The notes under the pieces are model-generated. The model saw nothing but the letters and a program-made list of their open reading frames with translations, made no database searches and was not told the DNA's origin. Shown here one piece after another: positions 15,913 through 24,828 of a stretch of DNA of 64,000 nt. The stretch is from CAINEC01 sp046303115 (GTDB lineage: Bacteria; Bacteroidota; Bacteroidia; AKYH767-A; OLB10). The first letter of the stretch is position 1; each line of letters begins with the position of its first letter. Location of the stretch: contig JBKCGZ010000143.1 in assembly GCA_046303115.1 (NCBI GenBank), positions 1-64,000 on the forward strand, given 5' to 3'. The position numbers and the translations under genes are program-made.

Positions 15913-17511
15913 TTAATTTACTGTAAGGATAATTGACTCCAATGATTTTGTTTGACCAGCTACAGATCCTACGATGTTATCAATAAGAACTTTATCGCCA
16001 GGCTTACAAGCTTGCATTGCAGCTTTCATATTCGACGTAAATGCACTACTGTTAGCTGGCTCATCAACAAGATTTGCTCTTGAACCACCTTTATAAACAA
16101 CAGTCATTTTGAATGACGTTACTTTAGCTGGAATGTTGAATAAGAAGTCACCCATATCAGCAGAAACACCACCCATTGAATTTAAGGTAGTTTTAGAAAT
16201 CTTACCGCTCTTAGCACCATAAATACGTGCGATTGGAGCAGGAACACTCTTGATTCTGAAACGGAATGAACCCATTGACATTGATTTCTCACCCATCTTG
16301 GCAGAAACATTAATTGTAGCTTCACGACCAGCACTTACACGAGCGATATATCTTCCTTTTCCACCTGCAGCAGATAAACTTACTCCGCTTGCACTGTAAG
16401 AAACGTTTTCAGCAGGAACACCAGGTACAGAAATCGTAACAGGGTTATCGATACCAATATAGAATACATTTAATGAGTCAGCAGAAACCGAAGCACTTGG
16501 TGCCGAAACCATATAAGAAGATTCGAATGGATACTCTTTTAATTGTCCATCACTACCTCTCAAACGAATCTTACCAGACCACTTTTGCTCACCTGGAGAG
16601 CGAGGAGAAGTTGTGTACTTACCCATTCCATCCTCAACTTTCAAAGTTGATCCACCAACAACAATTTCCGGAGTTGAAGTTCTGTCATAAGCAGCAAGGA
16701 ATACATCAGCAGTATACTCCTGGCCAATGATTACATAACTTGTAGGTGCCACAACTTTAGCCACAACATCAGAGAATTTTAAGTCGGTTGCATTAATAGA
16801 CGCTAACAAATGGTTTACAACATCTGATTCAGCATTTTTTACGTCAAGTTGAAACTTAGTTAACTGACAAACAGAAGCAACTACAGGGTTATGATAGAAA
16901 TTAGCCATCTCCCATGTACGCTTTCCTTCTTCAATTACAAATTTATCGGCCTTGTTTTTAGGATCGGGATCAGACGTTTTAAACATATCGTCTAATTTCA
17001 CTTTCCAGTTTGCCTGATCTTTAGGGTCTAAGGCTGCAACTACATTCTTTTTAAATTCTTCAATTTTGTTCTTTAAATCAGTTGCCTTCTTGCCTCGTCC
17101 ATCTTGTTTGTCGCCACACATAACACGAGTTGGCTCATCATAGTTATCTTTTGCTTTTACATCAATCAATTCAATTTTTTGACCAGCGGGAACTTTATCA
17201 GTTTCAATAATCAATTCTTCTTTCAATTTATCGATATATGTATTGATGTCTTTAGAAAGTTTACGAACTTTCTGTGCTCTTTCATAAAACGGACGAGTTT
17301 TGTCTGCCTCCGTTTCCATTTTTTTATCGAATGTACTATAGGACAAGTTGTTTTTCGATGTCATATTTTGCACCGAAAACTCCAAACTTGAGTTTATAGT
17401 AACGAATGCGTTGATAATTTCCTTTGATGTATTCAATGCTAACAGGGCTGTTAACACGAGGTACATCATACCAATCATCTTCTGCCTAGGGGATAAATTA
17501 TTACCTGCCAT
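15913..17511 (-). CDS. gldM: T9SS motor/trans-envelope protein GldM (PorM)
   Basis: Single-pass inner-membrane protein whose periplasmic dimer links the GldL motor to the outer-membrane parts of the T9SS. The N terminus NLSPRQKMIGMMYLVLTALLALN is one transmembrane helix and contains Arg9, the position reported as functionally important in F. johnsoniae GldM. Beyond it is a long periplasmic region with helical (about 40-230) and then beta-rich Ig-like domains (about 240-532), including the conserved YIGIDNPVTISVPGVP element. The length of 532 aa is usual. It lies 53 bases after gldL and 49 before gldN. Confidence 0.96.
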   Translation of the reverse strand: MAGNNLSPRQKMIGMMYLVLTALLALNTSKEIINAFVTINSSLEFSVQNMTSKNNLSYSTFDKKMETEADKTRPFYERAQKVRKLSKDINTYIDKLKEELIIETDKVPAGQKIELIDVKAKDNYDEPTRVMCGDKQDGRGKKATDLKNKIEEFKKNVVAALDPKDQANWKVKLDDMFKTSDPDPKNKADKFVIEEGKRTWEMANFYHNPVVASVCQLTKFQLDVKNAESDVVNHLLASINATDLKFSDVVAKVVAPTSYVIIGQEYTADVFLAAYDRTSTPEIVVGGSTLKVEDGMGKYTTSPRSPGEQKWSGKIRLRGSDGQLKEYPFESSYMVSAPSASVSADSLNVFYIGIDNPVTISVPGVPAENVSYSASGVSLSAAGGKGRYIARVSAGREATINVSAKMGEKSMSMGSFRFRIKSVPAPIARIYGAKSGKISKTTLNSMGGVSADMGDFLFNIPAKVTSFKMTVVYKGGSRANLVDEPANSSAFTSNMKAAMQACKPGDKVLIDNIVGSVAGQTKSLESIILTVN

Positions 17512-17564
17512 CTTCTTAGTTCAAATTAAAGGTTAGAAATATTTGATAAGTATAATGACCTGGA

Positions 17565-18233
17565 TTATTTATTACCCATTGCAGTTAACATATTACCATA
17601 AATTGTATTTAAAGATGATAAGTTTTTAGCTAACTTACCTACTTCTTCTTTATACTTTTTAGTGTCTTCAACAGTACTATTTAAATTAGCTAATAAAGCT
17701 TCATTTGAAGCATTCATACTTGACAATGTTGCTGAAGCTGATTTGTAAGAATTTGCTAATACAGTTACCTCTTTAGAAGCGTTTGCAACATTCTTTGCAT
17801 ACTCTTCAGTAGCTACAGCTGCATTTGTAACTGAAGCCATCTTTGAAGTATTTTCACTTAATGAACGTAAACCAGTTCCTAAACTTTCAATTAATTCAGG
17901 ACCAATTTTAGCATCAGTTAACATTTTATCTAATTGTTGAGAAACCGGGTCCCCAGATTTAACTTTCTTGTGACGCTCCGCTCCAGGCTCATGCATTCCA
18001 GCTAATTCAGGATATACTAATGACCAATCCACCTCTTCATGTGGTGGTTCAAACGCCGAAAAGAAGAAGATTACAGCCTCAGTCAATAGACCTACCGTTA
18101 ACATAATCCCCGCACCTTCCCAGTGCTGAATTTTAAATAAAGCTCCTAAAATAACTACGGCTGCACCCAAACCGTATAATTTTCCCATGAAAGACTTGAA
18201 TGCTTTTCCTTGGGTAATTTGCGCTAATCCCAT
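17565..18233 (-). CDS. gldL: T9SS motor protein GldL (PorL)
   Basis: Cytoplasmic-membrane motor subunit that uses the proton gradient with GldM. Two transmembrane helices lie at about residues 18-35 and 41-60, followed by a cytoplasmic coiled tail with many Ala, Ser and Asn. Residues matching those highlighted in F. johnsoniae GldL are visible: Tyr20, Lys34, His37 (KIQHWEG) and the membrane Glu52 (LTEAVIFF). The loop between helices is about four residues shorter than in that protein. The length of 222 aa is normal. It is placed between gldK (88-base gap) and gldM (53-base gap). Confidence 0.95.
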   Translation of the reverse strand: MGLAQITQGKAFKSFMGKLYGLGAAVVILGALFKIQHWEGAGIMLTVGLLTEAVIFFFSAFEPPHEEVDWSLVYPELAGMHEPGAERHKKVKSGDPVSQQLDKMLTDAKIGPELIESLGTGLRSLSENTSKMASVTNAAVATEEYAKNVANASKEVTVLANSYKSASATLSSMNASNEALLANLNSTVEDTKKYKEEVGKLAKNLSSLNTIYGNMLTAMGNK

Positions 18234-18321
18234 TTTTTTTAAGTTTTAAGGTTTTGTTTAAGATTGATTATTGGTTAATTATTTTGCGAAGTGGTTAAAT
18301 TTCGCTTATTGAATGGTTGTA

Positions 18322-19626
18322 TTAAAAATCTGCTTTATCGCGTCCTAAGAAATCCATCACACAACGAAATCCAATGTATGATTTACATGTGTCTTGATAT
18401 TCAAAATTACGAGTGCTTGTTTGAATAAAATATCCGATGTCTTTCCAAGATCCTCCACGAGTAACTTTCTTCTTTAACTCTGGAGCATCATTATCAGCAG
18501 CATTGTATACGTAGTCTGGATTTAAGTCATGCATAAAGTTGTATGCTGAGTTATCATAAGCGTTGGTTGTCCATTCTGCAACATTACCAGCCATGCAATA
18601 TAAGCCGAAATCGTTAGGGAAATACGATGTAACTTTAACAGTATAGAATCCACCGTCATCTGTATAATTACCTCTTAATGGCTTAAAGTTAGCCAAGAAA
18701 CAACCGTTACTATTACGAGTATAAGGACCTCCCCAAGGATACGGGTTATTAGCTAATCCACCACGAGAGGCATACTCCCACTCACTTTCCGTAGGTAAAC
18801 GGAAATCCTGTGCATAAGCTTCTCCACTTTCCTCTAAGTAACTATTTAACAATTGTGTCCTCCAAACACAAAATGCATTCGCCTGTTTCCAATTCACTCC
18901 AACTACAGGATAATCATCATATGCTGGATGCCAGAAATAAGCCTTCGCAATCGGATCATTAAATGAATAGGTATAGTCATGTATCCAGCATAAAGTATCT
19001 GGATAAATATTAATGATTTCTTTCTTTATAAATACAGAACGATCTGTTCTTCCATCCTTACGATCACTAAAAGAACCTGCCGCAGCATCAGCACCTTCAT
19101 CTCTCAACGTTTTTTGAGCCGCCGCTTTTAAATCAATCCATTGGTATTCATAATTTAATTTACGTGCATCAATTTCTTTTCTTCTATAATAGCGCTCACT
19201 TTCAGGCAAATACAAGTCTGCCAATGTCTCTATATTCTCTTCTTCGTCCCACTTAATCTTTTCTTCCCAATTAATACGCTCTCCATATTCACCTTCTTCC
19301 AATAAATGTTCTCCACCCAATAATCGATGAGCCATTGAATCCCTAACCCAATAAACAAATTGACGATACTCATTATTTGTAATCTCGGTATTGTCCATAT
19401 AAAAGGCATGAACAGCTACCGTTTTTGACTGTGTAACTTGCGAATAAGGTACATCCTGATCGCTTGCGCCCATATTAAATGAACCCTGAGGAATGAAAAC
19501 CATTCCGTATGGATCGGCTTGATACCATTTCTCACGACCTTGAACTCCTACTAGCTGACCGCGGTTACCGCCTCCACAACTACTTAATAGTATAACTGCG
19601 GAAATTGCAATAATCAAATTTTTCAT
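18322..19626 (-). CDS. gldK: T9SS ring lipoprotein GldK (PorK)
   Basis: Outer-membrane lipoprotein that forms the T9SS ring with GldN. The lipobox LSSC places the lipidated Cys at residue 17. The rest is a formylglycine-generating-enzyme/sulfatase-modifying-factor fold: GMVFIPQGSFNMGASDQD near the start, FRLPTESEWEYASRGGLAN and YCMAGNVAEWT in the middle, TRGGSWKD and SYIGFRCV at the end. GldK is structural, not an enzyme. Length is 434 aa. The leader contains a long hairpin (19671-19707), and a candidate promoter lies just downstream of the porP/sprF stop. Confidence 0.96.
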   Translation of the reverse strand: MKNLIIAISAVILLSSCGGGNRGQLVGVQGREKWYQADPYGMVFIPQGSFNMGASDQDVPYSQVTQSKTVAVHAFYMDNTEITNNEYRQFVYWVRDSMAHRLLGGEHLLEEGEYGERINWEEKIKWDEEENIETLADLYLPESERYYRRKEIDARKLNYEYQWIDLKAAAQKTLRDEGADAAAGSFSDRKDGRTDRSVFIKKEIINIYPDTLCWIHDYTYSFNDPIAKAYFWHPAYDDYPVVGVNWKQANAFCVWRTQLLNSYLEESGEAYAQDFRLPTESEWEYASRGGLANNPYPWGGPYTRNSNGCFLANFKPLRGNYTDDGGFYTVKVTSYFPNDFGLYCMAGNVAEWTTNAYDNSAYNFMHDLNPDYVYNAADNDAPELKKKVTRGGSWKDIGYFIQTSTRNFEYQDTCKSYIGFRCVMDFLGRDKADF

Positions 19627-19670
19627 ATGCGTTTTATTTCGCTTAAGGTTTGGTACTTTATTTCTTTAAT

Positions 19671-19707
19671 GAGGTAACGATGAATTTTAATAATTTATTG
19701 TTACCTC
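19671..19707 (-). promoter_or_regulatory. 16-bp inverted repeat in the gldK leader
   Basis: GAGGTAACGATGAATT (19671-19686) pairs with AATTTATTGTTACCTC (19692-19707) around a 5-base loop, with two G-T pairs and a perfect outer 8 bp (GAGGTAAC/GTTACCTC). It lies 44 bases upstream of gldK. No T-run follows on either strand, so a simple intrinsic terminator is unlikely. It could be an RNA processing site, an attenuator or an operator. Confidence 0.6.
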
Positions 19708-19739
19708 TATAAATTTTGAAGTTGCCTTTACGACAACAA

Positions 19740-19747
19740 CAAATTTA
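19740..19747 (-). promoter_or_regulatory. Candidate -7 element for gldK
   Basis: The minus strand reads TAAATTTG, a perfect TAnnTTTG match, 31 bases after the porP/sprF stop. A start near 19734 would give gldKLMN its own transcript with a leader of about 105 bases that includes the hairpin. The -33 region has TTC rather than TTG, so support is partial. Confidence 0.35.
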
Positions 19748-19777
19748 TGTTACCGATTTTATGAAATTTCTTTATTA

Positions 19778-20692
19778 TTATAAGAACCTTACATTTTTAA
19801 TAGAAACTGGAACTTTTTTCTTAACCATGAAGCAATAACCTAACATGATTTCGTGTGTTCCGTCGCTATAGTTCTTTAATTCTGATGTTGTAAAATCGTA
19901 AGAATATCCAACTTTCAGTTTTTCAGTAATATTCATTCCTAACAAACCCACAATCGCATCTTCATTTCTGTATGATGCACCAACCCAAAAACGCTCATTG
20001 AATTGAGCATTTACATTAATATCAAATGTTGTATTTCCAGTCACATTTTTAACGAAAACCATTGGTTTTAAAACCACAGTAGGAGATACCTCAAAGTTAT
20101 ACCCTACCATTCCATAAATATGTCTTTTATATACCTTGGAAAAATTGTCTAAATCGACACTACTCTCTAATAAATGACTTGCTGATACACCTGCAAATAA
20201 TTTATCATTATTATAATATGCACCAAAACCAACATCGAATGCTGTACCGCTCACCGCTGTCTTTGGGATTGAAGGATCCACCACTGTTGGATCTGGAGCT
20301 CTGAAGTCTCCGTCAATTTGATGTTGCATGAAATCTAAATCGATTCCTAAAGCTAACTTACCTTGACCAACATCAAATTTATAATTACCCGCCAACTTAC
20401 CTTGTAATGTATTCTCGAACCCAATTTTATCTGTTAAAATTGATAACCCTAAACCTACTTTTCCGTTAGCCACAGGTCCATCGATGCCAATAACTCCTGT
20501 CTTGGGAGCGCCATCGTAACTTACCCATTGGTTACGGTAAAGTAAATGAGCACAAATAGACTCAGAGCTTCCAGCATAAGCAGGATTTACAAATAATCTA
20601 TTGTACATGTTCTGACTGAATTGAGGATCTTGCTGCGCGAAGCCTACTGTAGAGAGGCAACTAACTGCTAATACAGCTAAAATTTTCTTCAT
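19778..20692 (-). CDS. PorP/SprF family T9SS outer-membrane protein
   Basis: Outer-membrane beta-barrel partner of the T9SS core, encoded directly before gldK, the classic place for PorP. A signal peptide ending GFAQ is followed by DPQFSQNMYNRLFVNPAYAGS and LLYRNQWVSYDGAPKT, and the C terminus carries LKVGYSYDFTTSEL and HEIMLGYCF strands. The length of 304 aa is close to the other paralogue at 10796-11719, but the sequences are clearly diverged, so the two probably serve different partners. The 223-base gap upstream suggests its own promoter, though no clear -7 box was recognised there. Confidence 0.92.
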   Translation of the reverse strand: MKKILAVLAVSCLSTVGFAQQDPQFSQNMYNRLFVNPAYAGSSESICAHLLYRNQWVSYDGAPKTGVIGIDGPVANGKVGLGLSILTDKIGFENTLQGKLAGNYKFDVGQGKLALGIDLDFMQHQIDGDFRAPDPTVVDPSIPKTAVSGTAFDVGFGAYYNNDKLFAGVSASHLLESSVDLDNFSKVYKRHIYGMVGYNFEVSPTVVLKPMVFVKNVTGNTTFDINVNAQFNERFWVGASYRNEDAIVGLLGMNITEKLKVGYSYDFTTSELKNYSDGTHEIMLGYCFMVKKKVPVSIKNVRFL

Positions 20693-20915
20693 AGAGAGTT
20701 GAATCTTGGTTTAATCGGTTGATTGAAGTGGGTAAAGTAAGTAAATAATATTTAGAATTCAAAATTTGTATTTTTATATTGAATTTTAAGAGGTGAAATT
20801 ATAAACAATTCGTCAACTAAAAACTCCTTTTTCTTAAAAAAGAATGTATATGATTTCATTTGATTTAAGGTCAAGCGAAAAACTACTATAGTCTTGAAAA
20901 ACAATGTAATAGAAT

Positions 20916-22079
20916 CTATGAGAGTTTATGAAACGCACTCCACCAACGATCAGGCACCTCATTCGTGCATGCCTGCTGATAATCATTGTAGCTACAAGGC
21001 ATCAAATGTTGGCTCATATAACGGTTTTTTGAAAGTTCCACTGGCATTTTCATCCACCAACGGTTGCTTTTTAAACTTTTGATAAAAACAATATCATTTT
21101 CAATTTCTGAAATTGGTACTCGATAAGTAAGGTAATTAGAACTTGAAATTGCTGGCGTTTCGCTCTTTCTATTGCCAACGCCTTCAATATAAAACCAAAT
21201 CATCTGAGCGATTAAATGGGCTGTTTGGTTGTTTATATCAAGACCTAAATTGTATTCGTAAAATCCAATACCCGTCGACTTATCACTTAAACCAGAATAC
21301 ATCATAATCTGACATATCTCCTCTCCATAAAAACCATTAGGCGTAGCATTTTTATTACCTGGGGCATCTGAATTCCTGATTGAGGAAATATCAACAGATA
21401 TAAAATCTGCATTTCGAACAATCGGCTCTGCCTCTTCGATATTCGTTCTCATCTGTCCAAGTCGATAGGTTTCAAAAAATAATTTATTCATTATCTCAAC
21501 ACTCGAACTTCCAACAAAATAGGTTTGATAACCCACATTACTAAAGTTAAACAGATAATTGGGCTGTTCCATGATGATATTACCCAAATAGGTTTCTGAG
21601 TTGCATTCTTCATCAGGCCTTCCCAAATCAAATCTTGAGTCTATGCAAACTAAATTGACGATTTGTTCAAGTTTCTTGTACCCCGAATAATGAGCATAAG
21701 TCAAATCCTGACTGCCCCCAATAATCACTGGAATTATTTTGTTACTCAGTAACTCGCTTACAACTGTAGCCACAGCAGCATAAGTATCATTCAGCGTATG
21801 GCCAAGAATTAAATTACCTAAGTCAATTATTGGCCGACTGTTTAAATGAATTTTTAATCGATATAACTTTTCACGAATCGCGTCAATTCCATCAGGTGCA
21901 TTTTTATTTTCAATAGCACCACGATATTCAGGCACACCAATGATGGCAATACATGCACCTTCAAATGAGGGGAATGATTCACCACTATAATTAGCTGCAA
22001 TGCTCGAGCCCAATGCATCTTTTGAAAAATTTGAACGACTGAAGTTTTCATTCAGTGGATGGAAATAACTATTGAGCAT
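20916..22079 (-). CDS. Arginase/formimidoylglutamase-fold protein with degenerate metal site
   Basis: A 387-aa ureohydrolase-fold protein. The family landmarks are recognisable but three of the six expected Mn ligands are changed: GGSQD at 121-125 has Gln124 where the family has His; DSRFD at 147-151 keeps both Asp but has Arg149 for His; and SVDIS at 228-232 keeps Asp230 but has Ser232 for Asp. Catalysis of the arginase type is therefore unlikely, and a binding or structural role is inferred. It lies between topA (15-base gap, probably cotranscribed) and the T9SS genes. Databases tend to label such proteins formimidoylglutamase. No hut genes for histidine breakdown are nearby. Confidence 0.75.
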   Translation of the reverse strand: MLNSYFHPLNENFSRSNFSKDALGSSIAANYSGESFPSFEGACIAIIGVPEYRGAIENKNAPDGIDAIREKLYRLKIHLNSRPIIDLGNLILGHTLNDTYAAVATVVSELLSNKIIPVIIGGSQDLTYAHYSGYKKLEQIVNLVCIDSRFDLGRPDEECNSETYLGNIIMEQPNYLFNFSNVGYQTYFVGSSSVEIMNKLFFETYRLGQMRTNIEEAEPIVRNADFISVDISSIRNSDAPGNKNATPNGFYGEEICQIMMYSGLSDKSTGIGFYEYNLGLDINNQTAHLIAQMIWFYIEGVGNRKSETPAISSSNYLTYRVPISEIENDIVFIKSLKSNRWWMKMPVELSKNRYMSQHLMPCSYNDYQQACTNEVPDRWWSAFHKLS

Positions 22080-22094
22080 TGTTACGCCTGAATT

Positions 22095-24566
22095 TTATTT
22101 TTTAGTTGATTTCTTCGTTACTTTTTTGGCTGCCGTTTTCTTTGTCGTGGTTTTCTTCGCTGCCTTTGCAGGTGCTTTTTTTGCTGCAGGCTTTTTTGAT
22201 GCCGCTGCTTTAAGCGCTACTTTTTCTGCAGCCTGCGATTTCTTTTTTGACTTGAATCGCGATTTAGCAGATACATTTTTTTCATCTGATGCAATCTCTA
22301 AACAATCGTCTAAAGTGAGTTTTTTTGCATCTGTCCCTTTGGGTATACGATAATTCAAATCTCCTACAACCAGGTAAGGCCCCCATCTTCCATTTAATAA
22401 TTGAACGTCTGGGCGATCTTTGAAAACCTTTATGACTCGCTCTCTCTCCACCTTACGTTTAGCCTCAATTAATTCAATTGATTTATCTATATCAATCGTG
22501 TAAGGATCTTCCGTTTTCGGCATTGATATAAATAAATTATCATGCTTCACATACGGACCAAAACGACCTATACTAACGGAAACGGATTTACCCTCATATT
22601 CACCAACTGTACGAGGAAGCTTAAACAAGTCTAACGCTTCTTCTAATGTGATTGTTTCTAATCGCTGTCCGGTGCGCAAAGGAGCGTATTGCGGTTTATC
22701 ATCCTCTCCTTCACCAGAGATTTGAACCAAAGGTCCGAATCTTCCGATCCTTGCACTGACTTGCTTTCCACTCTCTGGATGTTTACCTAGAATTCTTTCG
22801 CCATTGGCACGCTCGCTATTCTTTTCAGTTGACAAAACTAACTTATGAAATGGAACATAAAACTTCTTCAACATTTTAGACCAATCAAGATTACCTTGTG
22901 CTATTTCATCGAATTCTTTTTCGACGTTTGCAGTAAAGTTATAATCCATTATGCTTGGGAAATGCTGGGCTAAAAAGTCAGTCACTACAGTCCCAATATC
23001 AGTAGGAAACATTTTCGACTTTTCATTTCCATATGTCTCCGTTTTTAATTCTTGAAACACCTTCCCCTTAGCTAGAGTAAGCACATTGAAATTTCTTTCC
23101 TTACCCATTCTATCTTCCCGTACAACATATCCTCTTGTCTGAATAGTTGCAATTGTTGGAGCATAGGTAGAAGGTCTTCCTATTCCTAATTCCTCAAGTT
23201 TCTTAACCAGACTTGCTTCTGTAAATCTTGCCGGTGGGGTTGAATATTTTTCTGTTGCAGATATGGAATCAACTTCCAACGCTTGACCTATTTTTAAGGG
23301 AGGCAATAAACCACTTTCATTCTCCTCCGTTTCATCGTCTGTCGATTCAAAATAAACCCTCAAAAATCCATCAAAACGAACAACTTCTCCAGTGGCAGTA
23401 AAGTTATCTTTTGTCTTATCATTAGAAATAGTAACAACAGTTCTCTCAAGTTGTGCATCTGCCATTTGAGAAGCAATCGTTCGCTTATAGATTAACTCGT
23501 ATAATCTCTTATCAGCTGAATCTCCATCAATGGTAGGTTGATCCAAATATGTAGGACGGATAGCCTCATGCGCCTCCTGAGCACTTGCAGATTTTGTTTT
23601 GTACTGACGTGGGTTTGAATATTCCTTGCCGAACATTTTAGTAATCACTGCCTTTGCACTATCAATAGCAAGTTGAGATAAATTAACCGAGTCAGTCCTC
23701 ATGTAAGTTATCTTTCCACTCTCATACAATCGCTGAGCGACTACCATCGTTTGCTTTACAGAAAAACCTAATTTTCTGCTAGCCTCTTGCTGTAATGTTG
23801 AGGTAGTGAAAGGAGCTGTTGGCGATTTCTTGCCTGGCTTGACTTCTAAATCTTGTATTTTAAAATTAGCATCTGCAAGTTTTTCAAGAAACGCCTTCGC
23901 ATCTTTTAATTCTTGAATTCTTTTTGGTAGTTCTGCTTTTAAAATTGTAGCGTTGCCATTCTTGTCTTTTACCTTAAATAAGGCAACAATACGAAAACTA
24001 GATGCAGAAGTAAACTTTTCAATCTCACGCTCACGTTCAACTATTAATCGAACCGAAACCGATTGAACTCTACCAGCAGATAAAGATGGTTTTACCTTTT
24101 TCCATAGAACTGGCGACAACTCAAAACCAACCAAACGATCTAAAATTCTTCTCGCCTGCTGCGCATCTACCAAGTTGATATCAATAAATCGCGGATTACT
24201 GATTGCGTCCTGGATTGCTTTTTTAGTGATCTCATGAAAAACGATTCGCTTAGTATTTGATTTCTTTAATCCTAATGTCTCATACAAATGCCAGCTGATT
24301 GCTTCTCCCTCGCGGTCTTCATCGGTTGCTAACCAAACTGTAGTAGCTTTTTTCGATAATTTTTTAATTTCATCAACAACTTTAACTTTCTCCGGACTAA
24401 CCTCATAATTTGGTTCAAAATCGTTGGAAATATCAATTCCCTTATCATTTTTGACCAGATCTCGCACGTGCCCAAAACTCGATTTTACCACATACCCATT
24501 CCCTAAAAAACCCTCAATTGTTTTAGCTTTCGCCGGGGACTCCACTATAACTAAGTTCTCTGCCAT
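22095..24566 (-). CDS. topA: DNA topoisomerase I with lysine/alanine-rich tail
   Basis: Type IA topoisomerase that relaxes negative supercoils. The TOPRIM residues are present in VESPAKAKTI (Glu9) and DEDREG (82-87). The catalytic Tyr288 lies in KITYMRTDS. The C-terminal half holds several repeats of the form ISMPKTEDPYTI or GRFGPYVKHDN rather than cysteine zinc ribbons. The last about 55 residues are a basic Lys/Ala/Thr tail resembling the SWIB protein's repeat region, probably for nonspecific DNA contact. The length of 823 aa is typical for Bacteroidota. It heads the run leading to the arginase-like gene. Confidence 0.97.
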   Translation of the reverse strand: MAENLVIVESPAKAKTIEGFLGNGYVVKSSFGHVRDLVKNDKGIDISNDFEPNYEVSPEKVKVVDEIKKLSKKATTVWLATDEDREGEAISWHLYETLGLKKSNTKRIVFHEITKKAIQDAISNPRFIDINLVDAQQARRILDRLVGFELSPVLWKKVKPSLSAGRVQSVSVRLIVEREREIEKFTSASSFRIVALFKVKDKNGNATILKAELPKRIQELKDAKAFLEKLADANFKIQDLEVKPGKKSPTAPFTTSTLQQEASRKLGFSVKQTMVVAQRLYESGKITYMRTDSVNLSQLAIDSAKAVITKMFGKEYSNPRQYKTKSASAQEAHEAIRPTYLDQPTIDGDSADKRLYELIYKRTIASQMADAQLERTVVTISNDKTKDNFTATGEVVRFDGFLRVYFESTDDETEENESGLLPPLKIGQALEVDSISATEKYSTPPARFTEASLVKKLEELGIGRPSTYAPTIATIQTRGYVVREDRMGKERNFNVLTLAKGKVFQELKTETYGNEKSKMFPTDIGTVVTDFLAQHFPSIMDYNFTANVEKEFDEIAQGNLDWSKMLKKFYVPFHKLVLSTEKNSERANGERILGKHPESGKQVSARIGRFGPLVQISGEGEDDKPQYAPLRTGQRLETITLEEALDLFKLPRTVGEYEGKSVSVSIGRFGPYVKHDNLFISMPKTEDPYTIDIDKSIELIEAKRKVERERVIKVFKDRPDVQLLNGRWGPYLVVGDLNYRIPKGTDAKKLTLDDCLEIASDEKNVSAKSRFKSKKKSQAAEKVALKAAASKKPAAKKAPAKAAKKTTTKKTAAKKVTKKSTKK

Positions 24567-24660
24567 GCGTCGTTTTTGTACTTAAATTGTTAGAATATCA
24601 ATTACTTAACCTAAAATTATTTGCTTTTAACAGACTTTTTGCAAACTAATTTGGCGAGCA

Positions 24661-24685
24661 AAATAACAAAATTTAAATGTTATTT
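24661..24685. repeat. Operator-like inverted repeat upstream of topA
   Basis: AAATAACA (24661-24668) and TGTTATTT (24678-24685) form perfect 8-bp arms around 9 bases, in the divergent region between topA and the beta-barrel gene. The composition is AT-rich, so chance is possible. No T-run follows on the plus strand. It may be a protein-binding site. Confidence 0.35.
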
Positions 24686-24789
24686 CGGTTTTTCTAAAAA
24701 AATTGGTGCTTTTTGAAATTTTAAAAAATACCTGTTATTAACTTATCCAAACTCCTTTAAAATTGTCAATTTGCCAAAATTCAATTAAA

Positions 24790-24797
24790 TAATTTTG
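24790..24797 (+). promoter_or_regulatory. Candidate -7 element for the beta-barrel gene
   Basis: TAATTTTG matches TAnnTTTG exactly, 31 bases before the ATG. TTG triplets occur 16 and 24 bases upstream, just outside the usual 17-23 spacing. Confidence 0.4.
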
Positions 24798-24828
24798 TGC
24801 TTCACTCAAATTATAAATAATCGACAAA

